Positions 9,586 to 17,775 of a stretch of 42,026 nucleotides of DNA are shown one piece after another. Each line of letters begins with the position of its first letter. The stretch's first letter is position 1. The DNA is from an uncultured bacterium (GTDB lineage: Bacteria > Cyanobacteriota > Vampirovibrionia > Gastranaerophilales > Gastranaerophilaceae), in assembly GCA_949298805.1 (NCBI GenBank), contig CASFXY010000020.1, positions 1 to 42,026 on the forward strand, in the 5' to 3' direction. The notes below the pieces were generated by a model. It was not told the DNA's origin and made no database searches. It was given only the letters and a program-made list of their open reading frames with translations. Position numbers and translations under genes: made by a program.

Positions 9586-10644
9586 ATGGAAGAAGAAAAA
9601 AAGTACAAAATTCTGATTGTTGATGATGAACCGGATAATCTGGCACTTTTATACAGAACACTCAGGGCTAAATATGATATAACAAAGGCAACAAGCGCCG
9701 TTGAAGCTCTTGAAATACTTAAAAATAAACAATTTAACTGCATTTTATCTGACCATAAAATGCCCCAAATGGATGGTGTTGAGTTTTTAAGAAGAACCTA
9801 TGAAGTATGCCCGAATACAACAAGATTGCTTGTTACCGCATATTCTGATGTCAAAATACTTATTGATGCAATTAACTATGCAAAAATATATCGTTACATA
9901 AAAAAGCCCTTTAATCCGGATGAGCTCTTGCACATAGTTGAAGCAAGTCTTGAATATCATCAACTAAAAGTTGATAATGAAAATTTGATAAGAGATTTAA
10001 AAGACCTGTTCTCAGGCACAATTAAGGCAATTATTGAAGCATTAGATGCCAAAGACTCTTTTACTTTAGGCAGAAGCAGAAGGGTAACTTTTTATTCACT
10101 TAAAATGGCTGATAAATTACATATAAGCAGCGCAGAAAAAGGCAGAATAGAACTTGCAGGACTTTTGCATGATATAGGAATGATTGGTGTTGCAGAAGAT
10201 ATCTTAAATAAAAGTCAAAAACTAACACAGGAAGAATTCGAAGAAATTAAAAAACATGTGCACCACTCGGTAAAAATACTTGAAGATATCAAACAACTTT
10301 ATGAAGTCATTGAAATAATTAAATATCATCATGAATACTATGACGGAAACGGCTATCCATACGGACTTAAAGGAGATGAAATTCCGCTCGGTTCGCGGGT
10401 AATAGCGGTTGCCGATGCTTATGATTCAATGGTGTCCAACAGAGCTTACAGAGCGGGCTTAAGTTCGGATGAAGCCATAAAGATAATCGAAGAAAGAGCA
10501 GGTATTCAATTTGACCCTTCAGTTGTTAAATTATTCAAAGAGGTATTACCCGAAGCACTCGAAGAAGTACGCGAATACGAAGAAAAAATGAAATTCAAAG
10601 AAAATTTTCAAACAAATGTTAACATTACCAAAGAGGAAAAATGA
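9586..10644 (+). CDS. Response regulator with HD-GYP domain (RpfG-like)
   Basis: A CheY-like receiver (about 8-122, DD at 13-14, phospho-acceptor D56, lysine in YIKKPF) is joined to an HD-GYP domain (about 142-335). HD-GYP enzymes usually hydrolyse c-di-GMP. Seen here are H195-D196, H224, H248-H249, the NGYPYGL version of the GYP motif near 255, and D277. The family usually has GHSxRV ahead of the HD pair; here it reads GRSRRV, so the metal-ligand His is replaced by R163 (see findings). Activity may therefore be altered. GGAG lies ahead of the ATG. It overlaps the following ATPase by 4 bases. Confidence 0.9.
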   Translation: MEEEKKYKILIVDDEPDNLALLYRTLRAKYDITKATSAVEALEILKNKQFNCILSDHKMPQMDGVEFLRRTYEVCPNTTRLLVTAYSDVKILIDAINYAKIYRYIKKPFNPDELLHIVEASLEYHQLKVDNENLIRDLKDLFSGTIKAIIEALDAKDSFTLGRSRRVTFYSLKMADKLHISSAEKGRIELAGLLHDIGMIGVAEDILNKSQKLTQEEFEEIKKHVHHSVKILEDIKQLYEVIEIIKYHHEYYDGNGYPYGLKGDEIPLGSRVIAVADAYDSMVSNRAYRAGLSSDEAIKIIEERAGIQFDPSVVKLFKEVLPEALEEVREYEEKMKFKENFQTNVNITKEEK

Positions 10645-11321
10645 CAAGAACGGTTGAAGTATACACAGGTGCTTATGCTTCAGGCAAAAGCGAAACATCA
10701 ATAAACAGAGCATTACAATATATTAAAAACAATAAAGAAATAACCCTTGTTGACCTTGATACCGTTGAGCCGGCATACTGTATGCGCCCGATAATAGGCG
10801 AACTTGAAGGACGTGGTATAAAAGTCATAGCGCAAAGCGATTACTTTGGATTAGGCGAAGCCGGAAGTTATGTGACAGGAGAGCAGATTAATTGTCTGAA
10901 TACAAAAGGTGACATTATAATTGATGTGGGATATGGTGCCACAGGTTTGGATACCCTTGATATTTTAAACGGTATCGAAAAAGAAGAAAATCTTAAAATT
11001 TACCTTGTGGTTAATACATCAAAATTTGAAACATTTGATAAACAAAGCATTTTAGAATACATTGAATTTTCATCAGGGCTTAATAAAACTCCTTGGAAAA
11101 AATTTTCAGGATTTATTTCAAATACTCATTTATCAAACGAAACAACTGTTTCAGATATTATAAGAGGTTATGAAATTTTAAAAGAAGTATCGAAAACTAC
11201 AAATATTCCAGTTATTGCAATAGGGGCAGATGAAAAATTCAAATATGACTTTAAGGGCGGCAGCTATGATAATGTACCGGTGTGGTTTTATGAAAGATTA
11301 ATGCCAAAGGCGTTATGGTAA
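10641..11321 (+). CDS. P-loop ATPase of the CobQ/MinD-like (SIMIBI) class, function unknown
   Basis: The 226-residue protein starts with a Walker A motif GAYASGKS at 10-17, then LVDLDTVEP near 36-44 and a Walker B-like IIIDVGYGATG near 97-107. This resembles a family of small SIMIBI-type NTPases found in anaerobes with no assigned role; that match is from memory of the motifs. It lacks the KGG lysine of true MinD/FlhG. Its start overlaps the HD-GYP stop (ATGA), placing it last in the flagellar/c-di-GMP unit. It converges on the - strand gene ending at 11322. Confidence 0.7.
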   Translation: MTRTVEVYTGAYASGKSETSINRALQYIKNNKEITLVDLDTVEPAYCMRPIIGELEGRGIKVIAQSDYFGLGEAGSYVTGEQINCLNTKGDIIIDVGYGATGLDTLDILNGIEKEENLKIYLVVNTSKFETFDKQSILEYIEFSSGLNKTPWKKFSGFISNTHLSNETTVSDIIRGYEILKEVSKTTNIPVIAIGADEKFKYDFKGGSYDNVPVWFYERLMPKALW

Positions 11322-11735
11322 CTATTCATATCCTTTAATTTTAAAAATTATTATCCTTTCATCGGCAAGTTGAATTCTTTTTATATATTTTTCATCCACG
11401 GGACTTTTCATAATAATTGCAACTGCGGGCTTTTTGCCGGTCATTCTGGCATAATACAGTGACTGTCCAATACTTTCAGCCCACTTATGCGCCCAATCAT
11501 ATTCAATGGCATATTCATCGGTTAAGCAATCTATTCTTGTCTTATCACTTAAAACAAACTCTATTGCACCCTTGCAATATTTTTGGACATAATCTTTTTC
11601 TTTCATTTCTCTTTTATAAACATTTGAAACAGGTTTAAAATTATTCTCAAATTCATCCCTGTTTGTAAAAAAATAACCCAAAATAATTACAATTATAGTA
11701 ATAAAAATTTTAATTTCACTTTTTTTAATTTTCAT
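11322..11735 (-). CDS. Membrane-anchored PD-(D/E)XK-like protein
   Basis: An N-terminal hydrophobic helix (about 8-23) is followed by a compact domain with E59, the RIDCLTD segment containing D69, and AIEYDWAHKWAESIGQS with E78 and K84. This pattern matches a widespread but poorly studied group of small proteins with a restriction-endonuclease-like PD-(D/E)XK fold, where the catalytic lysine seems displaced. Nuclease activity is inferred from motif resemblance only. The start codon overlaps the ispF stop (TAATG), so it is translationally coupled to ispF. Length 137. Confidence 0.65.
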   Translation of the reverse strand: MKIKKSEIKIFITIIVIILGYFFTNRDEFENNFKPVSNVYKREMKEKDYVQKYCKGAIEFVLSDKTRIDCLTDEYAIEYDWAHKWAESIGQSLYYARMTGKKPAVAIIMKSPVDEKYIKRIQLADERIIIFKIKGYE

Positions 11736-12208
11736 TATATTTTCTCAATTAAACAGATACACTGCGCGGAAATCGCCTCACCAAGACCTGTTGCATCGAC
11801 TCCTTCATTAGTTTTTGCCTTAATCGAGAGCATACTTTCATCAATATTTAACAACGGCGCAAGTCTTTCTTTCATTTTATCAATATAAGGCATTAGTTTT
11901 GGTTTTTGACAAATAATATTTGAGTCGATATTTACAATTTTATAGCCGTTATTTTGCATAATTTGCATAGTTTTTTGCAACAAAAGTATGCTACTGATAT
12001 CTTTAAAACTGTCATCCGTATCAGGAAAATGAGTGCCTATATCTTTTTCACCCATTGCGCCTAAAAGTGAATCTATTATTGCATGTACAAGCACATCTGC
12101 ATCAGAGTGCCCTAAAAGTCCCTTATCATAAGGAATTTTAACTCCGCCTAAAATCAGCTCTCTGCCTTGTATCAATTTGTGCAAGTCATAACCCGTGCCA
12201 ATTCTCAT
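11735..12208 (-). CDS. ispF: 2-C-methyl-D-erythritol 2,4-cyclodiphosphate synthase (IspF)
   Basis: IspF closes the cyclic diphosphate in the MEP pathway of isoprenoid synthesis, releasing CMP. The 157 residues match the family length. The metal-binding GTGYDLH near residue 4-10, LGHSDADVLVHA near 32-43, DIGTHFPDTD near 57-66 and the C-terminal KAKTNEGVDATGLGEAI are all present. I chose the ATG at 12208 over an upstream extension because AAAGG lies 8 bases ahead and IspF normally begins MRIGxGxD. It overlaps the HAD gene stop by 4 bases (ATGA). Confidence 0.95.
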   Translation of the reverse strand: MRIGTGYDLHKLIQGRELILGGVKIPYDKGLLGHSDADVLVHAIIDSLLGAMGEKDIGTHFPDTDDSFKDISSILLLQKTMQIMQNNGYKIVNIDSNIICQKPKLMPYIDKMKERLAPLLNIDESMLSIKAKTNEGVDATGLGEAISAQCICLIEKI

Positions 12209-13002
12209 AAAATATACCTTTCGATTGCTTTGCAAACCCCGTCCTCTTTTACATTAGGGCAAATATAGTCCGCAATTTCTTTTAATTTTTGTGAAGCATT
12301 TTCCATTGCAACCTTAATGCCTGCATTTTTAAGCATTTCATAATCATTGTCCTGATCTCCGGTTGCCAGAACTTCATTTTGTTTTATACCCCAATAATCC
12401 TTTAAAAAATTTAAAGCGGCACCCTTTGTGGCATTAGGATCGGTTATTTCCATATAATACCTGTGCGAGCGGACAATACATAATATCCCTTTGTAGCGTT
12501 CCGTCATATACTTTATAAGCTCTTGCATTTGTTTTTCATCGTAAACTATTGCAAGTAACTTATAAACATTTTTTAACTCAACATCATCAAAACTATCAAC
12601 GGCACGATAAGTCGTAAACCGCCCTTGACAATAATCCTGCATTATTTTTTTATTGTCATCTTCGACAATTAATTCATCATTATTGTATAAATTTGTATGA
12701 ATATTTTTCTTCCTCAGTATTTCAATTACATCGCGCGCAAGGTCTTCTCTTACAGGTGCTTGATGAAGAATTTTGTCCCCTTGTCTTACCATTGCGCCCT
12801 GATAGCAAACAACCGGAGTGTCTAATCCCAATAAATCAGCAACTCCTTTTGCACCGTCAAACATTCTGCCTGTTGCAACAACCATTTTAGTATCTGTTTT
12901 TTTAACTTTTTCAATAGTTTTAAGAACCTTCTTTGAAAAAATATTGGTTTCATCAAGAATCGTTCCGTCAATATCTGTTATCCAAAGTTTTATTGCACCC
13001 AA
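12205..13002 (-). CDS. HAD-family (Cof/YidA type) phosphatase
   Basis: This is a haloacid dehalogenase hydrolase of subclass IIB: motif I D10-I-D12-G-T, motif II in VVATGR near 41-46, motif III lysine in NATKGAALN near 190-198, and motif IV GDQDND near 213. A cap domain lies between motifs II and III. Members remove phosphate from sugar phosphates, nucleotides or flavin precursors; the substrate cannot be told from sequence. The start is TTG, supported by an AGAGG 5 bases ahead. It leads the three-gene - strand unit and is divergent from the GltA-like gene. Confidence 0.87.
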   Translation of the reverse strand: MGAIKLWITDIDGTILDETNIFSKKVLKTIEKVKKTDTKMVVATGRMFDGAKGVADLLGLDTPVVCYQGAMVRQGDKILHQAPVREDLARDVIEILRKKNIHTNLYNNDELIVEDDNKKIMQDYCQGRFTTYRAVDSFDDVELKNVYKLLAIVYDEKQMQELIKYMTERYKGILCIVRSHRYYMEITDPNATKGAALNFLKDYWGIKQNEVLATGDQDNDYEMLKNAGIKVAMENASQKLKEIADYICPNVKEDGVCKAIERYIL

Positions 13003-13077
13003 AAAAACCTCTTTTCACTTTTTATTGTTTTTATTATACAATAAAAACATAAGTAAGTATGGAGAGAAGTTTTAAAT

Positions 13078-14460
13078 ATGAGCAAAACAGAACGCCAAAG
13101 ACCTTGTGAACAAGATGAAATTAAAAGAAGGTCAAATTTTGACCCTGTAGAAGAAAATTTTACACCTGAACAAGCAGCACTTGAAGCTTCAAGATGTTTA
13201 AACTGTAAAAATCCTTTGTGCAGAAAAGGTTGCCCTGTTAGTGTCGATATTCCGTCTTTTATTCAAAAAGTTAAAGAAGGTAATATACAAAGCGCAGGCG
13301 AAATAATAAGAGAATCAAATATGTTACCCTCTGTTTGCGGCAGAGTTTGCCCACAGGAAAGACAGTGCGAAAGCAAATGTGTGCTTGGTATAAAAGGTGA
13401 ATCGGTTGCAATAGGCGCATTGGAAAGATATGTTGGCGATAACAGTGCACCTGTAAAAACGCAAATTAAAGAAAACGGTAAAAAAGTTGCGATAGTAGGC
13501 TCCGGCTGTGCGGGAATGTCTGCAGCAGCTGACCTTAGAAATGCAGGTTTCGAAGTAAGTGTATTTGAAGCACTTCATGAGCTTGGCGGTGTTTTAAGAT
13601 ACGGTATTCCGCCTTTCAGATTGCCAAGAACAGTTCTTGACAGAGAAATTGAAAGCTTAAAAGAAATTGGCGTAAAGTTCTATAAAAATGTAATTGTAGG
13701 TAAATCAATTACACTTAACCAATTAAAAGAAGAAGGCTATGATGCAATTTTCATCTGTTCGGGTGCAGGATTGCCAAAAATGCTTGGTGTTGCAGGTGAA
13801 AATTTAAACGGTGTATATAGTGCAAACGAATTTTTAACACGCGTAAATTTAATGCATGCCAATGAACCTGACACACCTACACCCCTTAAAGTCGGTAAAA
13901 AAGCAGCTATTATTGGCGGTGGCAATGTTGCAATGGATGCCGCAAGAACAGCAGTCAGAGTTGGCTACAAAGAAGTTTATATCGTTTACAGAAGAACAGA
14001 GGAAGAACTGCCTGCAAGAAAAGAGGAAATTCGTCATGCTAAAGAAGAAGGCATAATTTTTAAACTCCTTCATTCTCCTGTTGAAATTTTGGGCAAAGAC
14101 GGCTTTGTAGAAAGCATTAAACTTGAAGTTATGGAACTTGGAGAACCTGACGAATCGGGCAGAAGACGCCCTGTTCCTACAGGCAAATTTGACACAATGG
14201 ATGTAGATGCCGTTATTGTTTCGCTGGGTACAGGACCAAACCCTATTATTCAGCAAAGTGCCACAAAAGAAAATATCGACATTGAAACAGATAAAAAAGG
14301 CTACATTATAATTAATGAAAACGGCGAAACATCCGTTAAAGATATTTATGCCGGCGGAGATGTTGCACCAAGAGGTGAATCTACGGCAATTAATGCTATG
14401 GGTGCAGGAAAAACAGCTGCAAAAGCAATTATTGAAGCACTATGCACTGCTAAAGTATAG
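13078..14460 (+). CDS. gltA: NADPH-dependent glutamate synthase small-subunit-type flavoprotein (GltA/NfnB family)
   Basis: A 460-residue flavin oxidoreductase. Residues 40-101 hold two cysteine clusters (C40, C43, C48, C52 and C87, C91, C97, C101) for [4Fe-4S] centres, followed by an FAD-binding Rossmann motif (VAIVGSGCAGMSAA, from about 136) and a NAD(P)H motif (AAIIGGGNVAMDAA, near 277). The closest types are the stand-alone glutamate synthase-like GltA of anaerobes and NfnB of the electron-bifurcating transhydrogenase. The NfnA partner is not adjacent, so I favour GltA-like, but the reaction is not certain. GGAGAG lies ahead of the ATG, and a strong terminator follows. Confidence 0.85.
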   Translation: MSKTERQRPCEQDEIKRRSNFDPVEENFTPEQAALEASRCLNCKNPLCRKGCPVSVDIPSFIQKVKEGNIQSAGEIIRESNMLPSVCGRVCPQERQCESKCVLGIKGESVAIGALERYVGDNSAPVKTQIKENGKKVAIVGSGCAGMSAAADLRNAGFEVSVFEALHELGGVLRYGIPPFRLPRTVLDREIESLKEIGVKFYKNVIVGKSITLNQLKEEGYDAIFICSGAGLPKMLGVAGENLNGVYSANEFLTRVNLMHANEPDTPTPLKVGKKAAIIGGGNVAMDAARTAVRVGYKEVYIVYRRTEEELPARKEEIRHAKEEGIIFKLLHSPVEILGKDGFVESIKLEVMELGEPDESGRRRPVPTGKFDTMDVDAVIVSLGTGPNPIIQQSATKENIDIETDKKGYIIINENGETSVKDIYAGGDVAPRGESTAINAMGAGKTAAKAIIEALCTAKV

Positions 14461-14465
14461 TTTTA

Positions 14466-15563
14466 TTAAAACCGCGAGTTAACATTTAGTGCACACTCGC
14501 GGTTTTTTATATTAAAAACTATTTTTAACCTTTTATATTTTAAAATCCAATCCGCACCTGTCAGTTTATTTTCATCAATATTTTTATATTCCCAATTTTT
14601 TATAATCTTTATTTTTACCAGTTCGTCAAAAGCATTTTCTATTTTTTCACGAGCAAAAGAAGGTTTTAAATATTTTATATTTTTATATAAAAATTCAATA
14701 GGTTCTTTTAATTTTATAAAATCTTTCGAATGGTGAATTTGAGAACAAATAAGATGTGCCAAGTATTTCTCAAAATATTTAGTACGAGGATTTAAACAAA
14801 AAATCTCTCTTGGCACAAAATAAATATCCGGCAAAAAATTCGGTAAAACAAATACTTTCCACACATAGCGCTTAATTTTTGTTGCTCTTATTAAATTAAG
14901 CGCATTTAATGCACAAATTGCCGCTGAAATACGTTTTTTATCTTCTTTTTTATAACTTGTTGAAATTTTTTTTATTCCTCTTAAAAAAAGAATATCGTCC
15001 GCGCTGATTTTTATAAAAGAAAAAGGATTATTTCTTCGTATAAAAATATTGTATAAAATGCAAAAAACATCATCTGTAAAATATTTATTCGGAATTCTGT
15101 TTTTTAAAATCAAAAAAGGATTAACATATTTAAAATCAATATTTATTTTTGGCACAACAAAATAATTAAAACTTTTAATATTTATATCCTCAACATCAAA
15201 TATCACCTCAATCAGCCCCCATACAAGCTCATGTAAATAACTTGTAAGGAGGCAGAAAGAGGCTTTTTTTAATGCTTCCAGTAAATTTAAAAAACTATTC
15301 GGAGTTTCTGCCCTGAATGTGACGGTTAACCTTTTTGACCTTTCTTCATATTTAACGCTGCAATGTATTTTTTCGCTTATTCTTCCGCACAAACAGTCAA
15401 AATTACTCACAATAGAGGTACTGAAAGACTTTTGCCCCACCCCCTTTGCCTTATAAATAATTTTTTTTTCATAAATATTTTGAGTTAAAACAGAATTAAT
15501 GAAATTAAAATAAGCAGCGAAAATTGTGCTGTACAAGCACTTTTGGAGAAATATCTTTTTCAT
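14466..15563 (-). CDS. Hypothetical protein, no recognised family
   Basis: I do not recognise this 365-residue protein. It is rich in K, I, F, N and L, and its base composition is even more AT-rich than its neighbours. It has no internal methionine at all. The N-terminal 25 residues could be a poor signal or membrane segment; the rest reads as soluble alpha/beta, with a basic helical region near 200-230 (KKEDKKRISAAICALNALNLIRA) and another near 305-330. The ATG at 15563 has no ribosome site, and a TTG two codons upstream is possible. Its last 13 codons overlap the GltA terminator. Replication- or transfer-related origin is conceivable but unproven. Confidence 0.65.
   Translation of the reverse strand: MKKIFLQKCLYSTIFAAYFNFINSVLTQNIYEKKIIYKAKGVGQKSFSTSIVSNFDCLCGRISEKIHCSVKYEERSKRLTVTFRAETPNSFLNLLEALKKASFCLLTSYLHELVWGLIEVIFDVEDINIKSFNYFVVPKINIDFKYVNPFLILKNRIPNKYFTDDVFCILYNIFIRRNNPFSFIKISADDILFLRGIKKISTSYKKEDKKRISAAICALNALNLIRATKIKRYVWKVFVLPNFLPDIYFVPREIFCLNPRTKYFEKYLAHLICSQIHHSKDFIKLKEPIEFLYKNIKYLKPSFAREKIENAFDELVKIKIIKNWEYKNIDENKLTGADWILKYKRLKIVFNIKNRECALNVNSRF
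14470..14508 (+). terminator. Rho-independent terminator of the GltA-like gene
   Basis: A 10-bp stem (AACCGCGAGT at 14470-14479 pairing with ACTCGCGGTT at 14495-14504), a 15-base loop and a T run to 14508. It starts 10 bases after the + strand stop. The same bases also encode the C-terminus of the opposing gene ending at 14466. Confidence 0.9.
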
Positions 15564-15619
15564 TTGCAAATTTTAGCGCATTTACAAATAAATTGCACTT
15601 ACCTAAAATACTCAATTTT

Positions 15620-16180
15620 TTATATTTTTACACTGCCTTGTCGCAAAATCTTAATCTCGTCATCACAACATAAAACAACAGTTGAAGCAAGGTTTTGGAT
15701 ATCTTCTTTATATTTTGGTTTAATAATTTTTACTTTGTCTTGAAATTTTTCGCAAGCCTCCCTATAATCCCTGCAAGGAAGCTCATCAGAGATATTTAGC
15801 GAAGTTGTTGCAAGCACACAACCCTTTACTTGAGTAGTAATTTCTTTAAAATTTTCACTGTTCGGCACTCTTATTCCAACAGTATCAAAACCTGCACAAA
15901 TAAAAGAAGGACACAACACTGAACGTTTGAAAACCAAGGTTAGGGCACCTGGAAAAAATTTATCCATGAGTAATTTTGCGTAAGCAGAAATACCTAAAAC
16001 ATATTTTTCAAGATATTTTACATCATGACTCATTAAAATAAGTGGTTTTGAACGATTACGGTTTTTTATTTCGTAAATTTTTTCAACTGCCTCAAAATCA
16101 TCCGGCAAACATCCCAGCCCCCAGACTGTGTCTGTTTGAAATGCTATAACTTCGCCTTTTTTTATTACGCTTTTTTCCAC
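15620..16180 (-). CDS. tsaC: L-threonylcarbamoyladenylate synthase (TsaC/YrdC/Sua5 family)
   Basis: TsaC condenses threonine, bicarbonate and ATP to threonylcarbamoyl-AMP, the donor for t6A37 in tRNAs that read ANN codons. The 186-residue YrdC domain shows the family start (AFQTDTVWGLG, near 13-23), the KPLILM strand, FFPGALTLV near 86-94, the VGIRVPN segment and the ATTSLNISDE segment. It lacks the extra C-terminal Sua5 domain, so TsaC is the better name. The start is GTG with GAGG 4 bases ahead. It overlaps the murJ end by 16 bases. The window also has mtaB, which modifies the t6A base further. Confidence 0.92.
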   Translation of the reverse strand: MEKSVIKKGEVIAFQTDTVWGLGCLPDDFEAVEKIYEIKNRNRSKPLILMSHDVKYLEKYVLGISAYAKLLMDKFFPGALTLVFKRSVLCPSFICAGFDTVGIRVPNSENFKEITTQVKGCVLATTSLNISDELPCRDYREACEKFQDKVKIIKPKYKEDIQNLASTVVLCCDDEIKILRQGSVKI

Positions 16181-17775
16181 TTTGCCTCAATTCTGTCTTT
16201 TAAATCTTTTAAATATTCAATTCTTAAAACAACGGAAGAAATTAAATAAATAATCAAAGTTAAAATCATAACAAAAAGTATTTTTATAATACCCAAAATT
16301 AACGAATAACCAATAAGCTTATCCCATAAAACACTGAAAGCTTCACCAATTATAAAAGCAATTGATGATGCAATCAAAATCTTTATTACGGTTTTAAAAA
16401 GCATTCTGTAACCTATTGATATTTTTTTTCTTAATAAAAACGCAAGCGTAATACCGTTAAAAGCAGTTATAAGTGTGGTTGAAAGAGCTATGCCGTTTAT
16501 CCCGAAAGGCTTAACCAAAACCGAATTTAATACAATTTTTAATGCAATGCAAGCTATTGCAACATAAAACGGGGTTTTTGAATCATTAAAAGAGTAAAAA
16601 AGCCTTGTTGCACTATCGCGAAAAACATAAGGAATTATTGAAAGCGAGATGAAAAAAAGTATCTCAGACACCATAAGTGTAGCCTCTGAATTAAATGCAC
16701 CGCGCTCAAGTGCAATTCTAATAGCATCGGTTCTTATTATAAAAATTAAAATCATTAAATAACTGCCCGCAAAAATAAGCGACCCGACCCCTTTTGTAAA
16801 ATAATGCCTCACATTATCAAAATCTTTTTGCGCAACAAGCCTTGAAAACAAAGGAAATAACGGAACTAATATTGCACTTAATAAAAGTCCTACCGGAAAT
16901 TGAAAAATTCTGTTCGCAAAGCCAAAAGCAGTCCAAGCACCCTCTTTTAAACCTGACGAGAAGAACATATCAACATAAACGCCCAATTGCCCTATTGTTG
17001 AACTTAAAAACGCAGGAAACAAAAGTTCCAAAAGTTCGTTAAAATTTTTATTTTTCAAAAAGTCAAAAGACGGTTTAAAACCATAACCTAAATGCCTTAC
17101 TGCAGGAGATTGCACTATTAATTGCATAAAACAACCTATTGTTGTACCAAGCGCAAGATAAAAACCGTCACTATCACCTTTTGCAATTAAAAGAACAATA
17201 ATTATTCCAAAAGAAACCATTGAAGGAGAAATATTTGGTAATAAAAAATGCTTATAAGTAACCAATATTCCGTAATACAAGCCCAAAACAGAACCCATAA
17301 CAAGCATGGGCGACATAATTTTCAAGTGATATGCTGCAAGATTTAAGAGCTCGGGAGTTTCGGGATTATTTATAATTACACTCATTATCTGGCGAGGAAA
17401 AAAGAAACATAAAAGAGAAAGAATTAAAAATATTAATACGGAAAAAGTTTCAAATGTATTAAAAAGCTTTTTAATTTCAGGTTTTGGCTTGTTTGAAAAA
17501 TCTTTAACCAGTTTTGAAAAAACAGCAACCGTAGCAGAATGAAAAGGACCTCCAACCCCTCCTAAAATAACTATAACAAGAGCAGGAATTTGATATGCAA
17601 AAAAATAAGCATCCGAAACTATACTTGCACCATAATAATTAGCAACGACAATATCTCTTAGAAATCCTGCCACTTTTGATAAAAATATAATAACCGCAAT
17701 CCACCATGCAGCCTTTAATAAGCCTTCACCTTTTTTTTGCGTATTTTCACACTCACTTGCCAATTTTTGTTCCAA
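16165..17775 (-). CDS. murJ: Lipid II flippase MurJ (MviN family)
   Basis: MurJ flips lipid II across the inner membrane for peptidoglycan synthesis. The protein has about 14 hydrophobic helices and the family N-terminal segment LSKVAGFLRDIVVANYYGAS (about 34-53), plus FRDSATRLFYSF in the middle. Length 536 is normal. The start is TTG at 17775; another TTG at 17763 has a GGA 7 bases ahead and may be the real one. It overlaps the end of the SpoIID gene by up to 23 bases, so the two cell-wall genes are coupled. Confidence 0.94.
   Translation of the reverse strand: MEQKLASECENTQKKGEGLLKAAWWIAVIIFLSKVAGFLRDIVVANYYGASIVSDAYFFAYQIPALVIVILGGVGGPFHSATVAVFSKLVKDFSNKPKPEIKKLFNTFETFSVLIFLILSLLCFFFPRQIMSVIINNPETPELLNLAAYHLKIMSPMLVMGSVLGLYYGILVTYKHFLLPNISPSMVSFGIIIVLLIAKGDSDGFYLALGTTIGCFMQLIVQSPAVRHLGYGFKPSFDFLKNKNFNELLELLFPAFLSSTIGQLGVYVDMFFSSGLKEGAWTAFGFANRIFQFPVGLLLSAILVPLFPLFSRLVAQKDFDNVRHYFTKGVGSLIFAGSYLMILIFIIRTDAIRIALERGAFNSEATLMVSEILFFISLSIIPYVFRDSATRLFYSFNDSKTPFYVAIACIALKIVLNSVLVKPFGINGIALSTTLITAFNGITLAFLLRKKISIGYRMLFKTVIKILIASSIAFIIGEAFSVLWDKLIGYSLILGIIKILFVMILTLIIYLISSVVLRIEYLKDLKDRIEAKWKKA

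Noticed and set aside
13078-14460. Calling the flavoprotein NfnB of an electron-bifurcating transhydrogenase
   Set aside because: The NfnA subunit gene is not adjacent; GltA-like is the safer name.
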